A stretch of DNA of 23,242 bases from an uncultured Tidjanibacter sp. (GTDB taxonomy: Bacteria; Bacteroidota; Bacteroidia; Bacteroidales; Rikenellaceae): the NCBI GenBank assembly GCA_934663885.1, contig CAKUKW010000007.1, forward strand, positions 1 to 23,242, given 5' to 3'. The notes under the pieces were generated by a model, which was given only the letters and a program-made list of their open reading frames with translations, was not told the DNA's origin and did not search any database. Made by a program: the position numbers and the translations under genes. Positions 1-7,197 of the stretch are shown here, piece after piece. Numbering within the stretch: the stretch's first letter is position 1; each line of letters starts with the position of its first letter.

Positions 1-1
1 G

Positions 2-1822
2 GATTATTCCGAAGTAAAATGCATAGGTTCGGTGGCAGAACTGAAGGAGGAGATAGAGAAAGCCGTAGCGGCCGGATTTATGAAAGCCAACCCGCTGGAA
101 GGATTTAACTGTGGAGATTTTTCCGATGAAAATTATGAAAAATTCGACCTGCACAGGCCGTATGTGGATGAGATAACGCTTGTGTCGCCCCTCGGGCAGC
201 CTATGAAGCGCGAAACGGACCTGATAGACGTGTGGTTCGACAGCGGAGCCATGCCTTACGCGCAGGTTCATTACCCGTTCGAAATGAGCGATGAGCAGTT
301 TATGAAAATCTTCCCGGCCGATTTCATAGCGGAGGGGGTCGACCAGACTCGCGGATGGTTCTTCACGCTCCATGCGCTTTCGACAATGCTGTTCGACTCG
401 GTATCCTACAAGAATATCATCTCGAACGGCCTGGTGCTCGACAAGAACGGCAACAAGATGAGCAAGAGGCTCGGCAACGGCGTCGACCCGTTCGAGCAGA
501 TGGACAAATACGGGCCCGATGCGGTGCGTTGGTATATGTCGACCAACTCGCAGCCGTGGGACAACCTAAAGTACGACCCGGACGGCGTTGACGAAGTGAG
601 GCGCAAGTATTTCGGTACGCTTTATAATACTTACAGCTTTTTCGCACTTTACGCCAATGTAGACGGATTCACCGGCTCAGAGCCTGAAGTGCCCGTCGGA
701 AAGCGGCCCGAGATAGATCGGTGGATAATATCGTTGCTAAACACTCTCATAAAAGATGTTACGGAGCATCTCGAGGATTACGACCCGACCCCGGCTGCCA
801 GGCTGATACAGGAGTTCGTGAACGAGAACCTCTCGAACTGGTATGTGCGCCTGAACCGCAAGCGTTTCTGGGGAGGAGGAATGAGTGAGGATAAATTAGC
901 GGCTTACCAGACCCTTTATACTTGTTTGGAAGTCGTTTCGCAGCTTTCGGCGCCGTTCGCTCCGTTCATATCCGACCGCATATTCGGCGACCTCAACGCA
1001 GTTAGCGGAAGGTATACGGAGTCGGTGCATCTCTGTCTGTTCCCCGAAGCCGACACGTCGCTGGTCGACAAGGAACTGGAAAATATGATGTCGGTAGCGC
1101 AAAGGGTATCTTCGATGGTTCTTGCACTGCGCCGCAAAGTCAACATCAAGGTTCGCCAGCCCCTGACCAAGATAGTTATACCTGTGCTGGACGAATCGAC
1201 CGCCCGCTACATCAACGCCGTAAAAGGCCTTATAATGGGCGAGGTCAACGTCAAAGACATCGAGCTTATCACGGATACCACCGGGGTGATAACGAAGCGC
1301 ATTAAGCCTAATTTCAAGACCCTGGGCCCGCGCTACGGCAAACAGATGAAGCAAATATCGGAACTTGTCGCCACATATTCGCAGAAGGATATAGCCGAAA
1401 TAGAAGCCGGGGATTATTTCGAGCTGTTGATAGACGGCTTATGCCTCCCGGTAAACCGCGACGACTTCGAGATAACCTCCGAGGACATGCCGGGCTGGCT
1501 GGTGGCCACGGAAGGTAAACTGACCGTAGCCCTCGACGTTACGGTTACCGAGGAACTCCTGAAGGAAGGTATCGCCCGCGAGCTGATCAACCGTATACAA
1601 AATATAAGGAAAGAGAGCGGTTTCGAGGTAACCGACAAAATAAAAGTGCAGATCGGCCGTTCTTCCCTCGTCGAAGGCGCGGTTGCGGATTTCGGCACGT
1701 ATATTGCGTCACAGACGCTCGCCGAGGATATCAGGCTTTCAGAGAGTCCCGGGGGAGAATTCGTTCATGAGGTGGATATAGACGAAAAGTCGGTTACGAT
1801 AGCGGTGAGCAAGATATCGTGA
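2..1822 (+). CDS. ileS: Isoleucine--tRNA ligase, 5'-truncated by the window edge
   Basis: This is the C-terminal part of cytoplasmic isoleucyl-tRNA synthetase, which charges tRNA-Ile with isoleucine. The frame is open from base 2, so the GTG at 32 is an internal Val codon and not a start; about 606 residues are visible. The class I signature KMSKR (bases 455-469) is present, preceded by a stretch with DVWFDSGA and DQTRGWFFTLH typical of IleS. After it come the anticodon-binding domain (SNWYVRLNRKRFW) and a C-terminal extension. No Cys-rich zinc motif is visible at the C-terminus, which fits the long IleS type usual in Bacteroidetes (family knowledge). It ends in TGA, 199 bp before the dksA-like gene. 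The ileS-dksA order is common in this phylum. Confidence 0.97.
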   Translation, partial: DYSEVKCIGSVAELKEEIEKAVAAGFMKANPLEGFNCGDFSDENYEKFDLHRPYVDEITLVSPLGQPMKRETDLIDVWFDSGAMPYAQVHYPFEMSDEQFMKIFPADFIAEGVDQTRGWFFTLHALSTMLFDSVSYKNIISNGLVLDKNGNKMSKRLGNGVDPFEQMDKYGPDAVRWYMSTNSQPWDNLKYDPDGVDEVRRKYFGTLYNTYSFFALYANVDGFTGSEPEVPVGKRPEIDRWIISLLNTLIKDVTEHLEDYDPTPAARLIQEFVNENLSNWYVRLNRKRFWGGGMSEDKLAAYQTLYTCLEVVSQLSAPFAPFISDRIFGDLNAVSGRYTESVHLCLFPEADTSLVDKELENMMSVAQRVSSMVLALRRKVNIKVRQPLTKIVIPVLDESTARYINAVKGLIMGEVNVKDIELITDTTGVITKRIKPNFKTLGPRYGKQMKQISELVATYSQKDIAEIEAGDYFELLIDGLCLPVNRDDFEITSEDMPGWLVATEGKLTVALDVTVTEELLKEGIARELINRIQNIRKESGFEVTDKIKVQIGRSSLVEGAVADFGTYIASQTLAEDIRLSESPGGEFVHEVDIDEKSVTIAVSKIS

Positions 1823-1902
1823 TGTCCTGATTCCCCTTCGAATGTGACTGAAAAGAGGTAATAATATAACATAATTATCAGAAAATAAGAGTCTGTCAAA
1901 GG

Positions 1903-1933
1903 TTGCTTTTATTAAAATAATATGTTATCTTTA
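1903..1933 (+). promoter_or_regulatory. Candidate Bacteroidetes-type promoter of the dksA-like gene
   Basis: A TTGC at 1903-1906 (or GTTG at 1902-1905) lies 19-20 bp before TATCTTTA at 1926-1933. This matches the Bacteroidetes primary-sigma pattern (TTTG, 19-21 bp, TAnnTTTG) in most positions. It would give a 5' leader of roughly 80 nt before the ATG at 2022. It was called by eye; no transcript data. Confidence 0.4.
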
Positions 1934-2021
1934 TAAATCCTTTAAAATAAGTACCTCTTCCGGAAGCACTGTTAGGGAGCAGGCAAGTAACTATTAAAAA
2001 CAGCTTTAAAACGATACAGAT

Positions 2022-2405
2022 ATGGCTGAAGTGGAAAAAACAAGGTATTCGGACGAAGAACTGGCCGAATTCAAAGCTATAATTCTCGAAAAACTCGAAA
2101 ACGCGCGCTCCGATTACGAACTGCTGCGCGCTTCGATAACGCATACGCTTAGCAACGACACCGAGGACACTTCACCTACTTTCAAAGTCCTGGAAGAAGG
2201 TGCGGCTACTCTCTCCAAAGAGGAATCCGGAAGGCTTGCGCAAAGGCAGCTCAAATTCATCCAGCATCTCGAGGCGGCGCTGGTGCGTATAGAGAATAAG
2301 ACTTACGGGATATGCCGCGAAACGGGCAAGCTGATTCCGAAAGAGCGCCTTAAAATAGTTCCGCATGCTACGTTAAGTATCGAGGCTAAGGAGAGCCAGA
2401 GGTAA
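2022..2405 (+). CDS. TraR/DksA-family transcription factor with degenerate zinc finger
   Basis: This 127-residue protein belongs to the DksA/TraR family, which binds the RNA polymerase secondary channel and modulates transcription with ppGpp (family knowledge). Residues 10-92 are charged and helical, consistent with the DksA coiled coil. An acidic stretch (NDTEDT, 45-50) lies near the expected tip. The C-terminal block YGICRETGKLIPKERL..VPHATLSIEAK is the typical family ending. Only one cysteine (C98) remains of the canonical four, so classical Zn binding is not expected. In many Bacteroidetes lspA follows this gene, but here rnhA does. The gene sits between its own promoter and terminator and is probably monocistronic. 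The start is the first ATG in frame; there is no Shine-Dalgarno, as usual in this phylum. Confidence 0.9.
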   Translation: MAEVEKTRYSDEELAEFKAIILEKLENARSDYELLRASITHTLSNDTEDTSPTFKVLEEGAATLSKEESGRLAQRQLKFIQHLEAALVRIENKTYGICRETGKLIPKERLKIVPHATLSIEAKESQR

Positions 2406-2427
2406 ATTTAAGCTGATACACAATAAG

Positions 2428-2454
2428 AAAAGGACGGTATTTCCGTCCTTTTTT
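2428..2454 (+). terminator. Rho-independent terminator after the dksA-like gene
   Basis: A 10-bp perfect stem AAAAGGACGG (2428-2437) / CCGTCCTTTT (2443-2452) with a 5-nt loop runs into a T tract (2449-2454). It lies 23 bp after the stop codon and is well formed for rightward termination. Confidence 0.85.
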
Positions 2455-2456
2455 CT

Positions 2457-2464
2457 TATCTTCG
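2457..2464 (+). promoter_or_regulatory. Candidate -7 box for rnhA
   Basis: TATCTTCG directly after the terminator T tract differs in one position from TAnnTTTG. The -33 region would lie inside the terminator hairpin and has no clear TTTG, so the call is weak. It would give rnhA a leader of about 80 nt; no other candidate was seen in 2465-2549. Confidence 0.3.
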
Positions 2465-2549
2465 CGGATAAAAAACATAGCTTGGAAGAACCCAGGCAGC
2501 CAATATACGGGAGGCAGGCGCGGAGATAACATACAGCAGGAAAAACAGG

Positions 2550-3035
2550 ATGACGGAAATAACCATATACACAGACGGAGCGGCACAAGGCAACCCCGGC
2601 CGCGGGGGCTACGGGGTGGTACTCATATCGCCGCCATACCGCAAGGAGTTGAGCGCGGGGTTCAGGCTAACGACCAACAACCGCATGGAGCTGTTGGCTG
2701 TCATCACGGGCCTGGAGGCTCTTAAAAAGGACGGATGCGGTGTTACCGTCTTTTCCGACTCGAGGTATGTGGTAGACGCCGTGGACAAAGGCTGGGTGTT
2801 CGGATGGGAAAAGAAAGGCTTCAAAGACAAGAAGAACCCCGACCTGTGGCGCAGGTTCCTAGCGGTTTACCGCAGGCACAGGGTGAAGATGGTGTGGGTC
2901 AAAGGACACGACGGGAATCCCGAGAACGAGCGCTGCGACCAGCTTGCCGTAGCCGCCGCCAACGGCCCTTGCCTGCCGGAAGACAAAGGATATATAGAGC
3001 TAAAAAATATGGAGAACAATCCGTCTTTAATATAA
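2550..3035 (+). CDS. rnhA: Ribonuclease HI
   Basis: This 161-residue type 1 RNase H cleaves the RNA strand of RNA-DNA hybrids in the cytoplasm, acting on R-loops and primers. The DEDD catalytic residues are all visible: D9 in IYTDGAAQGNPG, E47 in NNRMEL, D70 in FSDSRYV and D130 in NERCDQLA. The flexible-loop histidine is H120 in VKGHDGNPEN. The GWVFGWEKKGFKDKKNPDLW segment (81-100) corresponds to the basic protrusion of the E. coli enzyme. The length is close to the usual 155 residues, with a short C-terminal tail. The VOC-fold gene starts 11 bp downstream, so the two are probably co-transcribed. Confidence 0.96.
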   Translation: MTEITIYTDGAAQGNPGRGGYGVVLISPPYRKELSAGFRLTTNNRMELLAVITGLEALKKDGCGVTVFSDSRYVVDAVDKGWVFGWEKKGFKDKKNPDLWRRFLAVYRRHRVKMVWVKGHDGNPENERCDQLAVAAANGPCLPEDKGYIELKNMENNPSLI

Positions 3036-3046
3036 CACATAAGAAG

Positions 3047-3454
3047 ATGAAAATAAACGACATTTCTTTCACATTTCATACGGTACGGATAAAGGAATGC
3101 GTGGATTTCTACGTAAAATACTTCGGCGCGCGCGTCACCTTCGACTGCGGCTGGTACGTAACAATCAGGTTCCACGGCGCCACGGATGCACCGTTATCCC
3201 TATCGTTCATGTCCCCCGAATATTCGTCGAACCCTACCGCGCTCGAAGGGGGAATCACCCTAAACATTGGCGTCGAGGACGTTGATGCCGAATACGCAAA
3301 GATAAAAGCTGCAGGACACGGGATAACGAGGGAACTGGAGGACCAGAAATGGGGCGACCGCTCGTTCGAGGTCACCGATCCTATAGGCAATATATTGTAT
3401 ATCTATATCCCCATAGAAATAAGCGAAGAATACCGCGAATCCATGTTGGAATAG
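3047..3454 (+). CDS. VOC (glyoxalase/bleomycin-resistance) fold protein
   Basis: This 135-residue protein has the vicinal-oxygen-chelate fold pattern: two beta-alpha-beta-beta-beta modules, with FTFHTVRIKECVDFYVKYFGARVTFDCG at the start and ITLNIGVEDVDAEYAKIKAAGHGI...WGDRSFEVTDPIGNILYIY at the end. The family includes glyoxalases, dioxygenases and antibiotic-binding proteins, and the substrate cannot be read from the sequence. The start at 3047 is chosen because the open frame extends far upstream inside rnhA in another frame, and only from here does the sequence look like the family. It follows rnhA by 11 bp and is closed by the strong hairpin at 3473. The function is unassigned. Confidence 0.88.
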   Translation: MKINDISFTFHTVRIKECVDFYVKYFGARVTFDCGWYVTIRFHGATDAPLSLSFMSPEYSSNPTALEGGITLNIGVEDVDAEYAKIKAAGHGITRELEDQKWGDRSFEVTDPIGNILYIYIPIEISEEYRESMLE

Positions 3455-3472
3455 TTACAATAGTAGATATAA

Positions 3473-3511
3473 AAAACTACAGGCCCCGCATTTTGCGGGG
3501 CCTGTAGTTTT
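3473..3511. terminator. Bidirectional terminator between the VOC gene and the H1-like gene
   Basis: An 18-bp perfect inverted repeat (3473-3490 and 3494-3511) has a 3-nt loop, a GC-rich centre (GGCCCCGCA) and A/T runs at both ends. It can therefore terminate transcription in both directions. It lies 18 bp after the VOC stop and 14 bp beyond the stop of the leftward H1-like gene. Confidence 0.93.
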
Positions 3512-3525
3512 CCATTAGTGGCCGA

Positions 3526-3699
3526 TTATTTCGCAGCGTCAACGGATGTTTTCCTGAACTCCTTCATGAGTTTGGAAATTTCAAGAGCGGCTTTACGTGC
3601 GCGCGTACCGGCTGCCTTGTTGTTCTTTGTCAGCTGAAGATGAGCGTTGTGCTGGAAAACTTCGATCTGATGGTTGATTTTTTCTACTAAGTTCTGCAT
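3526..3699 (-). CDS. Small histone H1-like (Hc1-type) basic protein
   Basis: A 57-residue protein is read on the minus strand from ATG at 3699 to TAA at 3526. It begins MQNLVEKINHQIEVF and continues with a Lys/Arg/Ala-rich core (NNKAAGTRARKAALEISKLMKEFRK), ending SVDAAK. This pattern is that of the small proteins of Bacteroidales annotated as histone H1 or Hc1-like, which are thought to be DNA-associated (recall of the family; no search run). The TRARKAALEISKLMKEFRK part is the family hallmark. The gene stands alone between the bidirectional terminator and a well-matched promoter, which suggests strong independent expression. The biochemical role is not established by the sequence. Confidence 0.85.
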   Translation of the reverse strand: MQNLVEKINHQIEVFQHNAHLQLTKNNKAAGTRARKAALEISKLMKEFRKTSVDAAK

Positions 3700-3748
3700 A
3701 GTTATAATATTTTAAATAATGATTGGGTATTCGGAGTCCATTCTTACG

Positions 3749-3779
3749 CAAAATTAAACAAAAAAAGTTTTCCACCAAC
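3749..3779 (-). promoter_or_regulatory. Promoter of the H1-like gene
   Basis: On the minus strand TAATTTTG (3756-3749) is an exact match to TAnnTTTG. GTTG (3779-3776) lies 19 bp upstream as a 3-of-4 match to the -33 TTTG. Expected initiation is near 3742, giving a leader of about 40 nt. This is the best promoter match in the window. Confidence 0.65.
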
Positions 3780-3893
3780 TATTTATGGGTTTTTTTATGC
3801 CCTGTAACCGCTTTTTCGGGGGATTTAACCCTGGCTTAAGATTTTTCAAAGAGGCTGTTAGGCGTATAATGGTAACTTGCTGCGTTACATATA

Positions 3894-3919
3894 CGTATAA
3901 AAATCGGGGCTTTTATACG
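3894..3919. repeat. Perfect inverted repeat in the H1-def spacer
   Basis: CGTATAAAA (3894-3902) and TTTTATACG (3911-3919) flank 8 nt. No T tract follows the arm on the plus side, so an operator or a weak terminator are both possible. The rest of the spacer 3700-4045 holds only the promoter motifs listed; no gene was seen in it. Confidence 0.5.
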
Positions 3920-3990
3920 GTGGATCGTCGATTAATTTACTATATTTACAGAATATAGGATGCGGCACAGCTCCCGCATGAAAAATTGCC

Positions 3991-4021
3991 TTCGCTCTGC
4001 GCTCGGCTTTCGCTATGTTTA
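3991..4021 (+). promoter_or_regulatory. Candidate promoter of the deformylase gene
   Basis: TTCG (3991-3994) and TATGTTTA (4014-4021) are separated by 19 bp. This fits the Bacteroidetes promoter spacing with one mismatch in each box. It lies about 25 bp before the ATG at 4046. A near copy of the -7 region occurs 73 bp upstream (3940-3955). Confidence 0.45.
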
Positions 4022-4045
4022 CAGAATACAACAGCCGGACAGGTT

Positions 4046-4660
4046 ATGGAAATTAAAGTAAAAACATACATATTACCTATGCTATTATTACTGGCATTAT
4101 CATCGGCATCATGCGCTTCGGGGAGTTTTTCCAAAATCGAAAAGGAGATCATAAATTCTCCCGACGGAGGAATGATGAGGCTATGGACTACGGACGTCGA
4201 AGCGGACTCATTATTCCTTAGGAAAGCATCCAAAGAACTATCAGGCAAACATATAGCTTCTCCCGAATTCGCAGTACTGAAAGCCGGAATGCTCAGCACC
4301 GTCAACGACCCGGAAAACAGGGGCGTGGGAATCGCGGCGCCGCAGGTAGGACTTCCATACAGGCTGATCGCCGTACAGCGTTTCGACAAGGAAGGGGAGC
4401 CTTTCGAATTCTACATCAACCCACGCATAACATGGTATTCGGAAACCAGAAAAGGAGGGGTCGAGGGATGCCTGTCCATACCCGGCATCAACGGGATGGT
4501 GGAACGTTCCGACGAAATAGAGATAAGTTATACCGACGAAACCACGGGAGAGATCGTCAACGAGAAAGTAAAAGGGTATACGGCGGTAATATTCCAGCAC
4601 GAGGCAGACCACCTGGATGGAATACTTTTTACCGACCGCATCAAAATGGCGGACGAGTAA
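4046..4660 (+). CDS. def: Peptide deformylase with N-terminal lipoprotein-like signal
   Basis: This 204-residue protein carries all three peptide deformylase motifs: GVGIAAPQ (93-100), EGCLS (140-144) and HEADH (185-189). C142, H185 and H189 are the metal ligands and E186 is the catalytic acid. The family removes the formyl group from nascent N-termini. Unusually, the N-terminus MEIKVKTYILPMLLLLALSS plus ASC looks like a signal peptide with a lipobox-like end at C23. This predicts export or membrane anchoring rather than a cytoplasmic enzyme. The start at 4046 is preferred over an in-frame ATG at 3986 because the signal follows it directly and the candidate promoter lies between the two. The gene stands alone and converges with the TSCPD gene. 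It may be a second, surface-type deformylase; the housekeeping copy would lie elsewhere (inference). Confidence 0.9.
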   Translation: MEIKVKTYILPMLLLLALSSASCASGSFSKIEKEIINSPDGGMMRLWTTDVEADSLFLRKASKELSGKHIASPEFAVLKAGMLSTVNDPENRGVGIAAPQVGLPYRLIAVQRFDKEGEPFEFYINPRITWYSETRKGGVEGCLSIPGINGMVERSDEIEISYTDETTGEIVNEKVKGYTAVIFQHEADHLDGILFTDRIKMADE

Positions 4661-4667
4661 ACAAATA

Positions 4668-4703
4668 GGAGCCAAAGCGCTCCGCCAACCGGTTTCCGGG
4701 TTA
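4668..4703. terminator. Weak candidate terminator between convergent def and TSCPD genes
   Basis: In the 48-bp gap, GGAGC (4668-4672) pairs with GCTCC (4679-4683), and a second hairpin can form around AACCGG / CCGGGTT. An AT-rich run follows. The stems are short and the call is uncertain, but termination is expected here because the genes converge. Confidence 0.3.
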
Positions 4704-4708
4704 TATAT

Positions 4709-4978
4709 TTATTGTTTATTCTTTTCGAGGGCCATTTTCAGGGCGCACGCAAACTGGTCGGGACAGGAAGACTGCTTACCGATGCATTTGGTTCCCTGCA
4801 ATTTATTTATTACATCCCGGGCTTTCATTCCTATGGATAATTGTGCCACGGCAGTAGTATTGCCCATACAGCCATCGCGTATCTCTGCGAATACTATGTA
4901 ACCTTCGTTATCGACTTCCACTTCTATCATTGAAGAACACACCCCATACCGGGGCGCATACTCTATTCTTGCCGCCAT
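4709..4978 (-). CDS. TSCPD domain-containing protein
   Basis: This 89-residue protein has five cysteines (C14, C37, C65, C72, C78). Its C-terminal motif SSCPDQFACAL corresponds to the TSCPD domain, named after a similar block found in some ribonucleotide reductases and in small stand-alone proteins. The pattern GCMGNTTAVAQLSIGM...VINKLQGTKCIGKQSSCPDQFACAL matches the small stand-alone family. Its biochemical role is unknown; metal or nucleotide binding is only a guess from the cysteines. It begins 11 bp after folD on the same strand and is probably the last gene of the folD transcript. Confidence 0.85.
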   Translation of the reverse strand: MAARIEYAPRYGVCSSMIEVEVDNEGYIVFAEIRDGCMGNTTAVAQLSIGMKARDVINKLQGTKCIGKQSSCPDQFACALKMALEKNKQ

Positions 4979-4989
4979 GTCCGAAGCGG

Positions 4990-5841
4990 TTACCGTTTCA
5001 TTTTGCGTTCAAAAGCCTCTATTGTATTGCCCATGAGCTCGGTTATGGTCATCGGACCGACTCCCCCCGGAACTTTGGTTATGACACCGGATACCGGTTC
5101 ACAGGAATCAAAATCGACGTCGCCGCACAGTTTTCCGCTCTCCGGGTCGCGGTTCACACCCACGTCTATCACAACGGCTCCCGGTTTTACCATATCGGCC
5201 GTCACGAATTTGGGTTTCCCTATAGCCACTATTAGTATGTCGGCCTCGCGGGTTATTTCCGGAAGGTTTTTAGTGCGGCTGTGGGTAATGGTCACGGTGG
5301 CGTTTTCGTCCAGCAAAAGCTTCGCTACCGGAAGTCCCACTATATTGCTGCGGCCGATGACCACGGCCCGTTTACCCTCTATCTCCACTCCGGCGCTCTT
5401 GAGCATCCTGATTATACCTTTCGGGGTACAAGGGAGAGCACAGGGCTGTTTCTGCCACAGGGCGGCCACGTTGAGCGGATGGAAACCGTCTACGTCCTTG
5501 TCCTTGTCTATTGCCGCTATTATCTTATCCGAGTCGATGTGTTCAGGGAGAGGCAACTGCACCAATATGCCGTCTACCTGCGGGTCGTTGTTAAGCTCCC
5601 AGACGATCTCCAGCAACTCCGCCTCGGTAATCGTTTCCGGCCTGCGTATAGTCGCGTTCTTTATGCCTATTTCGTCGGCGGCCTTCGACTTTCCAGTAAC
5701 ATAAGACACGCTACCCGCATCCTCTCCCACCAGTATTACGACAAGGTAGGGCGTCCGCCCGTATTTTTTCTTCAATTCTTCAACCTGCGCCGCCATTTCT
5801 TTCTTGAGCGACACCGAGAGCTCTTTTCCGCTTATTACCAT
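4990..5841 (-). CDS. folD: Bifunctional methylenetetrahydrofolate dehydrogenase / methenyltetrahydrofolate cyclohydrolase
   Basis: This 283-residue FolD interconverts 5,10-methylene-, 5,10-methenyl- and 10-formyl-tetrahydrofolate with NADP in the cytoplasm. Family motifs are complete: SYVTGKSKA with catalytic K51, DGILVQLPLP (90-99), KDVDGFHP (115-122), PCTPKG, the dinucleotide-binding GRSNIVG (163-169) and PGGVGPMT (258-265). The length is typical. It lies 48 bp downstream of purD and 11 bp upstream of the TSCPD gene on the same strand. Its product 10-formyl-THF is the one-carbon donor for PurN and PurH in the same block, which makes the placement functionally sensible. Confidence 0.97.
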   Translation of the reverse strand: MVISGKELSVSLKKEMAAQVEELKKKYGRTPYLVVILVGEDAGSVSYVTGKSKAADEIGIKNATIRRPETITEAELLEIVWELNNDPQVDGILVQLPLPEHIDSDKIIAAIDKDKDVDGFHPLNVAALWQKQPCALPCTPKGIIRMLKSAGVEIEGKRAVVIGRSNIVGLPVAKLLLDENATVTITHSRTKNLPEITREADILIVAIGKPKFVTADMVKPGAVVIDVGVNRDPESGKLCGDVDFDSCEPVSGVITKVPGGVGPMTITELMGNTIEAFERKMKR

Positions 5842-5889
5842 ATCTTTAACAATTATTAATTCATTACTTTAAAACCGGCTGCAATAATG

Positions 5890-7137
5890 CTATTTCAGAA
5901 CATGCCAGCCTATATCTTTCCTGTAAAAAAGGTTATCGCAGTCTATTGACGTAACGCCTTTCAATGCATTTTCCTGTGCCTCGCGTAACGTTCCGCCGCG
6001 TCCTACCACAAGCAATACCCTCCCCCCGGCCGTAACAGTCGCACCGTTCATACTGGCAGTACCCATATGGTATACCATAGTTCCGGTATCGTTAAGTCCC
6101 TTAATTTCGGATCCTTTCGAGCAATCGCCCGGGTAACCTTTAGAAGCCATCACGATCCCGAGCGCCGCGCGGTCGTCCCACTCTATCATCCCTACAGGTT
6201 CGCCTGCCGCAATAGCCCGGAAAATATCGTAAATGTCGCTTTTAAGGCGGGGCAGCACCACCTCAGTTTCCGGGTCACCGAAGCGGGCGTTGAATTCTAT
6301 AACCTTTATACCGCTTTCGGTTTTCATAAGGCCGCCGTAAAGTACTCCCGTAAAAGGGCACCCTTCCGCAACCATCGCCGCAGCCGTCCGCCGCATAATA
6401 TTTTCCAGCGCAAACTCCTCCTCCTGCACAGTTACGAAAGGAACCGGGCTGTAAGCTCCCATACCTCCGGTGTTGGGCCCTTTGTCACCTTCGTAAGCCC
6501 TCTTATGGTCCTGCGCCAATACCATGGGATAAACATCTTCCCCCGACACAAAGCACATGAACGAGAATTCGGGCCCTTCGAGGTATTCCTCTACGACTAC
6601 CTTCCCGTGACCGAACTTATCGTCCAGGAGCATATCCCTGAGCGCCTCGTCGGCCTCTTCAAGGCTCTGCGCTATCACAACTCCCTTGCCTGCGGCCAGG
6701 CCGTCATATTTAAGCACCGCAGGAAAAGAGCCGTGCCGGACGTACTCCAAAGCCTGTCCGTAATCTTCAAAGGCCCTGTATCGTGCCGTAGGGATTCCAT
6801 GTTTCAGCATAAGCATTTTAGCAAACTCCTTACTCGACTCTATCCGAGCCGCACTTTTATCCGGCCCGAATATACGCAGCCCACGCGAACGGAAAACATC
6901 CACGATACCCTTTTCGAGCGCCGCCTCGGGGCCCACGACAGTAAGATCTATTTCATTGCCCGCCGCGAATGCCAGCAGCCCTTCGATATCGGTATCCTTC
7001 AGGGGAACCAGCTCGGCCTGCCGTGCTATGCCCGCGTTACCCGGAGCGCAATATATGGCCGATACCTTTTTTGATTTCGAAAGCGCGTCCACTATCGCGT
7101 GTTCACGGCCTCCGCCTCCAACCACAAGTACTTTCAT
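5890..7137 (-). CDS. purD: Phosphoribosylamine--glycine ligase (GAR synthetase)
   Basis: This 415-residue ATP-grasp enzyme joins glycine to phosphoribosylamine, the second step of purine synthesis. Visible motifs are MKVLVVGGGGREHA at the N-terminus, DGLAAGKG (145-152), GPNTGGMGAYSP (220-231) and EFNARFGDPE (281-290). An ATG four codons upstream (7149) is in frame. The start at 7137 is preferred because MKVLVVGGGGREHA is the usual N-terminus. It is separated from purH by the sulfatase and maturase genes; the gap to the sulfatase stop is 60 bp with no clear terminator. It is followed by folD after 48 bp. Confidence 0.96.
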   Translation of the reverse strand: MKVLVVGGGGREHAIVDALSKSKKVSAIYCAPGNAGIARQAELVPLKDTDIEGLLAFAAGNEIDLTVVGPEAALEKGIVDVFRSRGLRIFGPDKSAARIESSKEFAKMLMLKHGIPTARYRAFEDYGQALEYVRHGSFPAVLKYDGLAAGKGVVIAQSLEEADEALRDMLLDDKFGHGKVVVEEYLEGPEFSFMCFVSGEDVYPMVLAQDHKRAYEGDKGPNTGGMGAYSPVPFVTVQEEEFALENIMRRTAAAMVAEGCPFTGVLYGGLMKTESGIKVIEFNARFGDPETEVVLPRLKSDIYDIFRAIAAGEPVGMIEWDDRAALGIVMASKGYPGDCSKGSEIKGLNDTGTMVYHMGTASMNGATVTAGGRVLLVVGRGGTLREAQENALKGVTSIDCDNLFYRKDIGWHVLK

Positions 7138-7197
7138 ATTTTTATACACTTACAAATTTTATCTTCCGGTTATCTCAATTTCGGGCCCGGCAATAAA

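Noticed and set aside
32..34. GTG at 32 as the ileS start
   Set aside because: The frame is open to the window edge and the residues before it continue the IleS sequence; the gene is simply truncated.
2735..3046. Extended N-terminus for the VOC-fold protein
   Set aside because: The upstream part of the open frame overlaps rnhA in another frame and is Arg-rich without similarity to the family. The ATG at 3047 gives a normal VOC length.
6067..7074. 335-codon open frame opposite purD
   Set aside because: It is antisense to a motif-complete purD, with low-complexity His/Arg-rich translation and no family resemblance.
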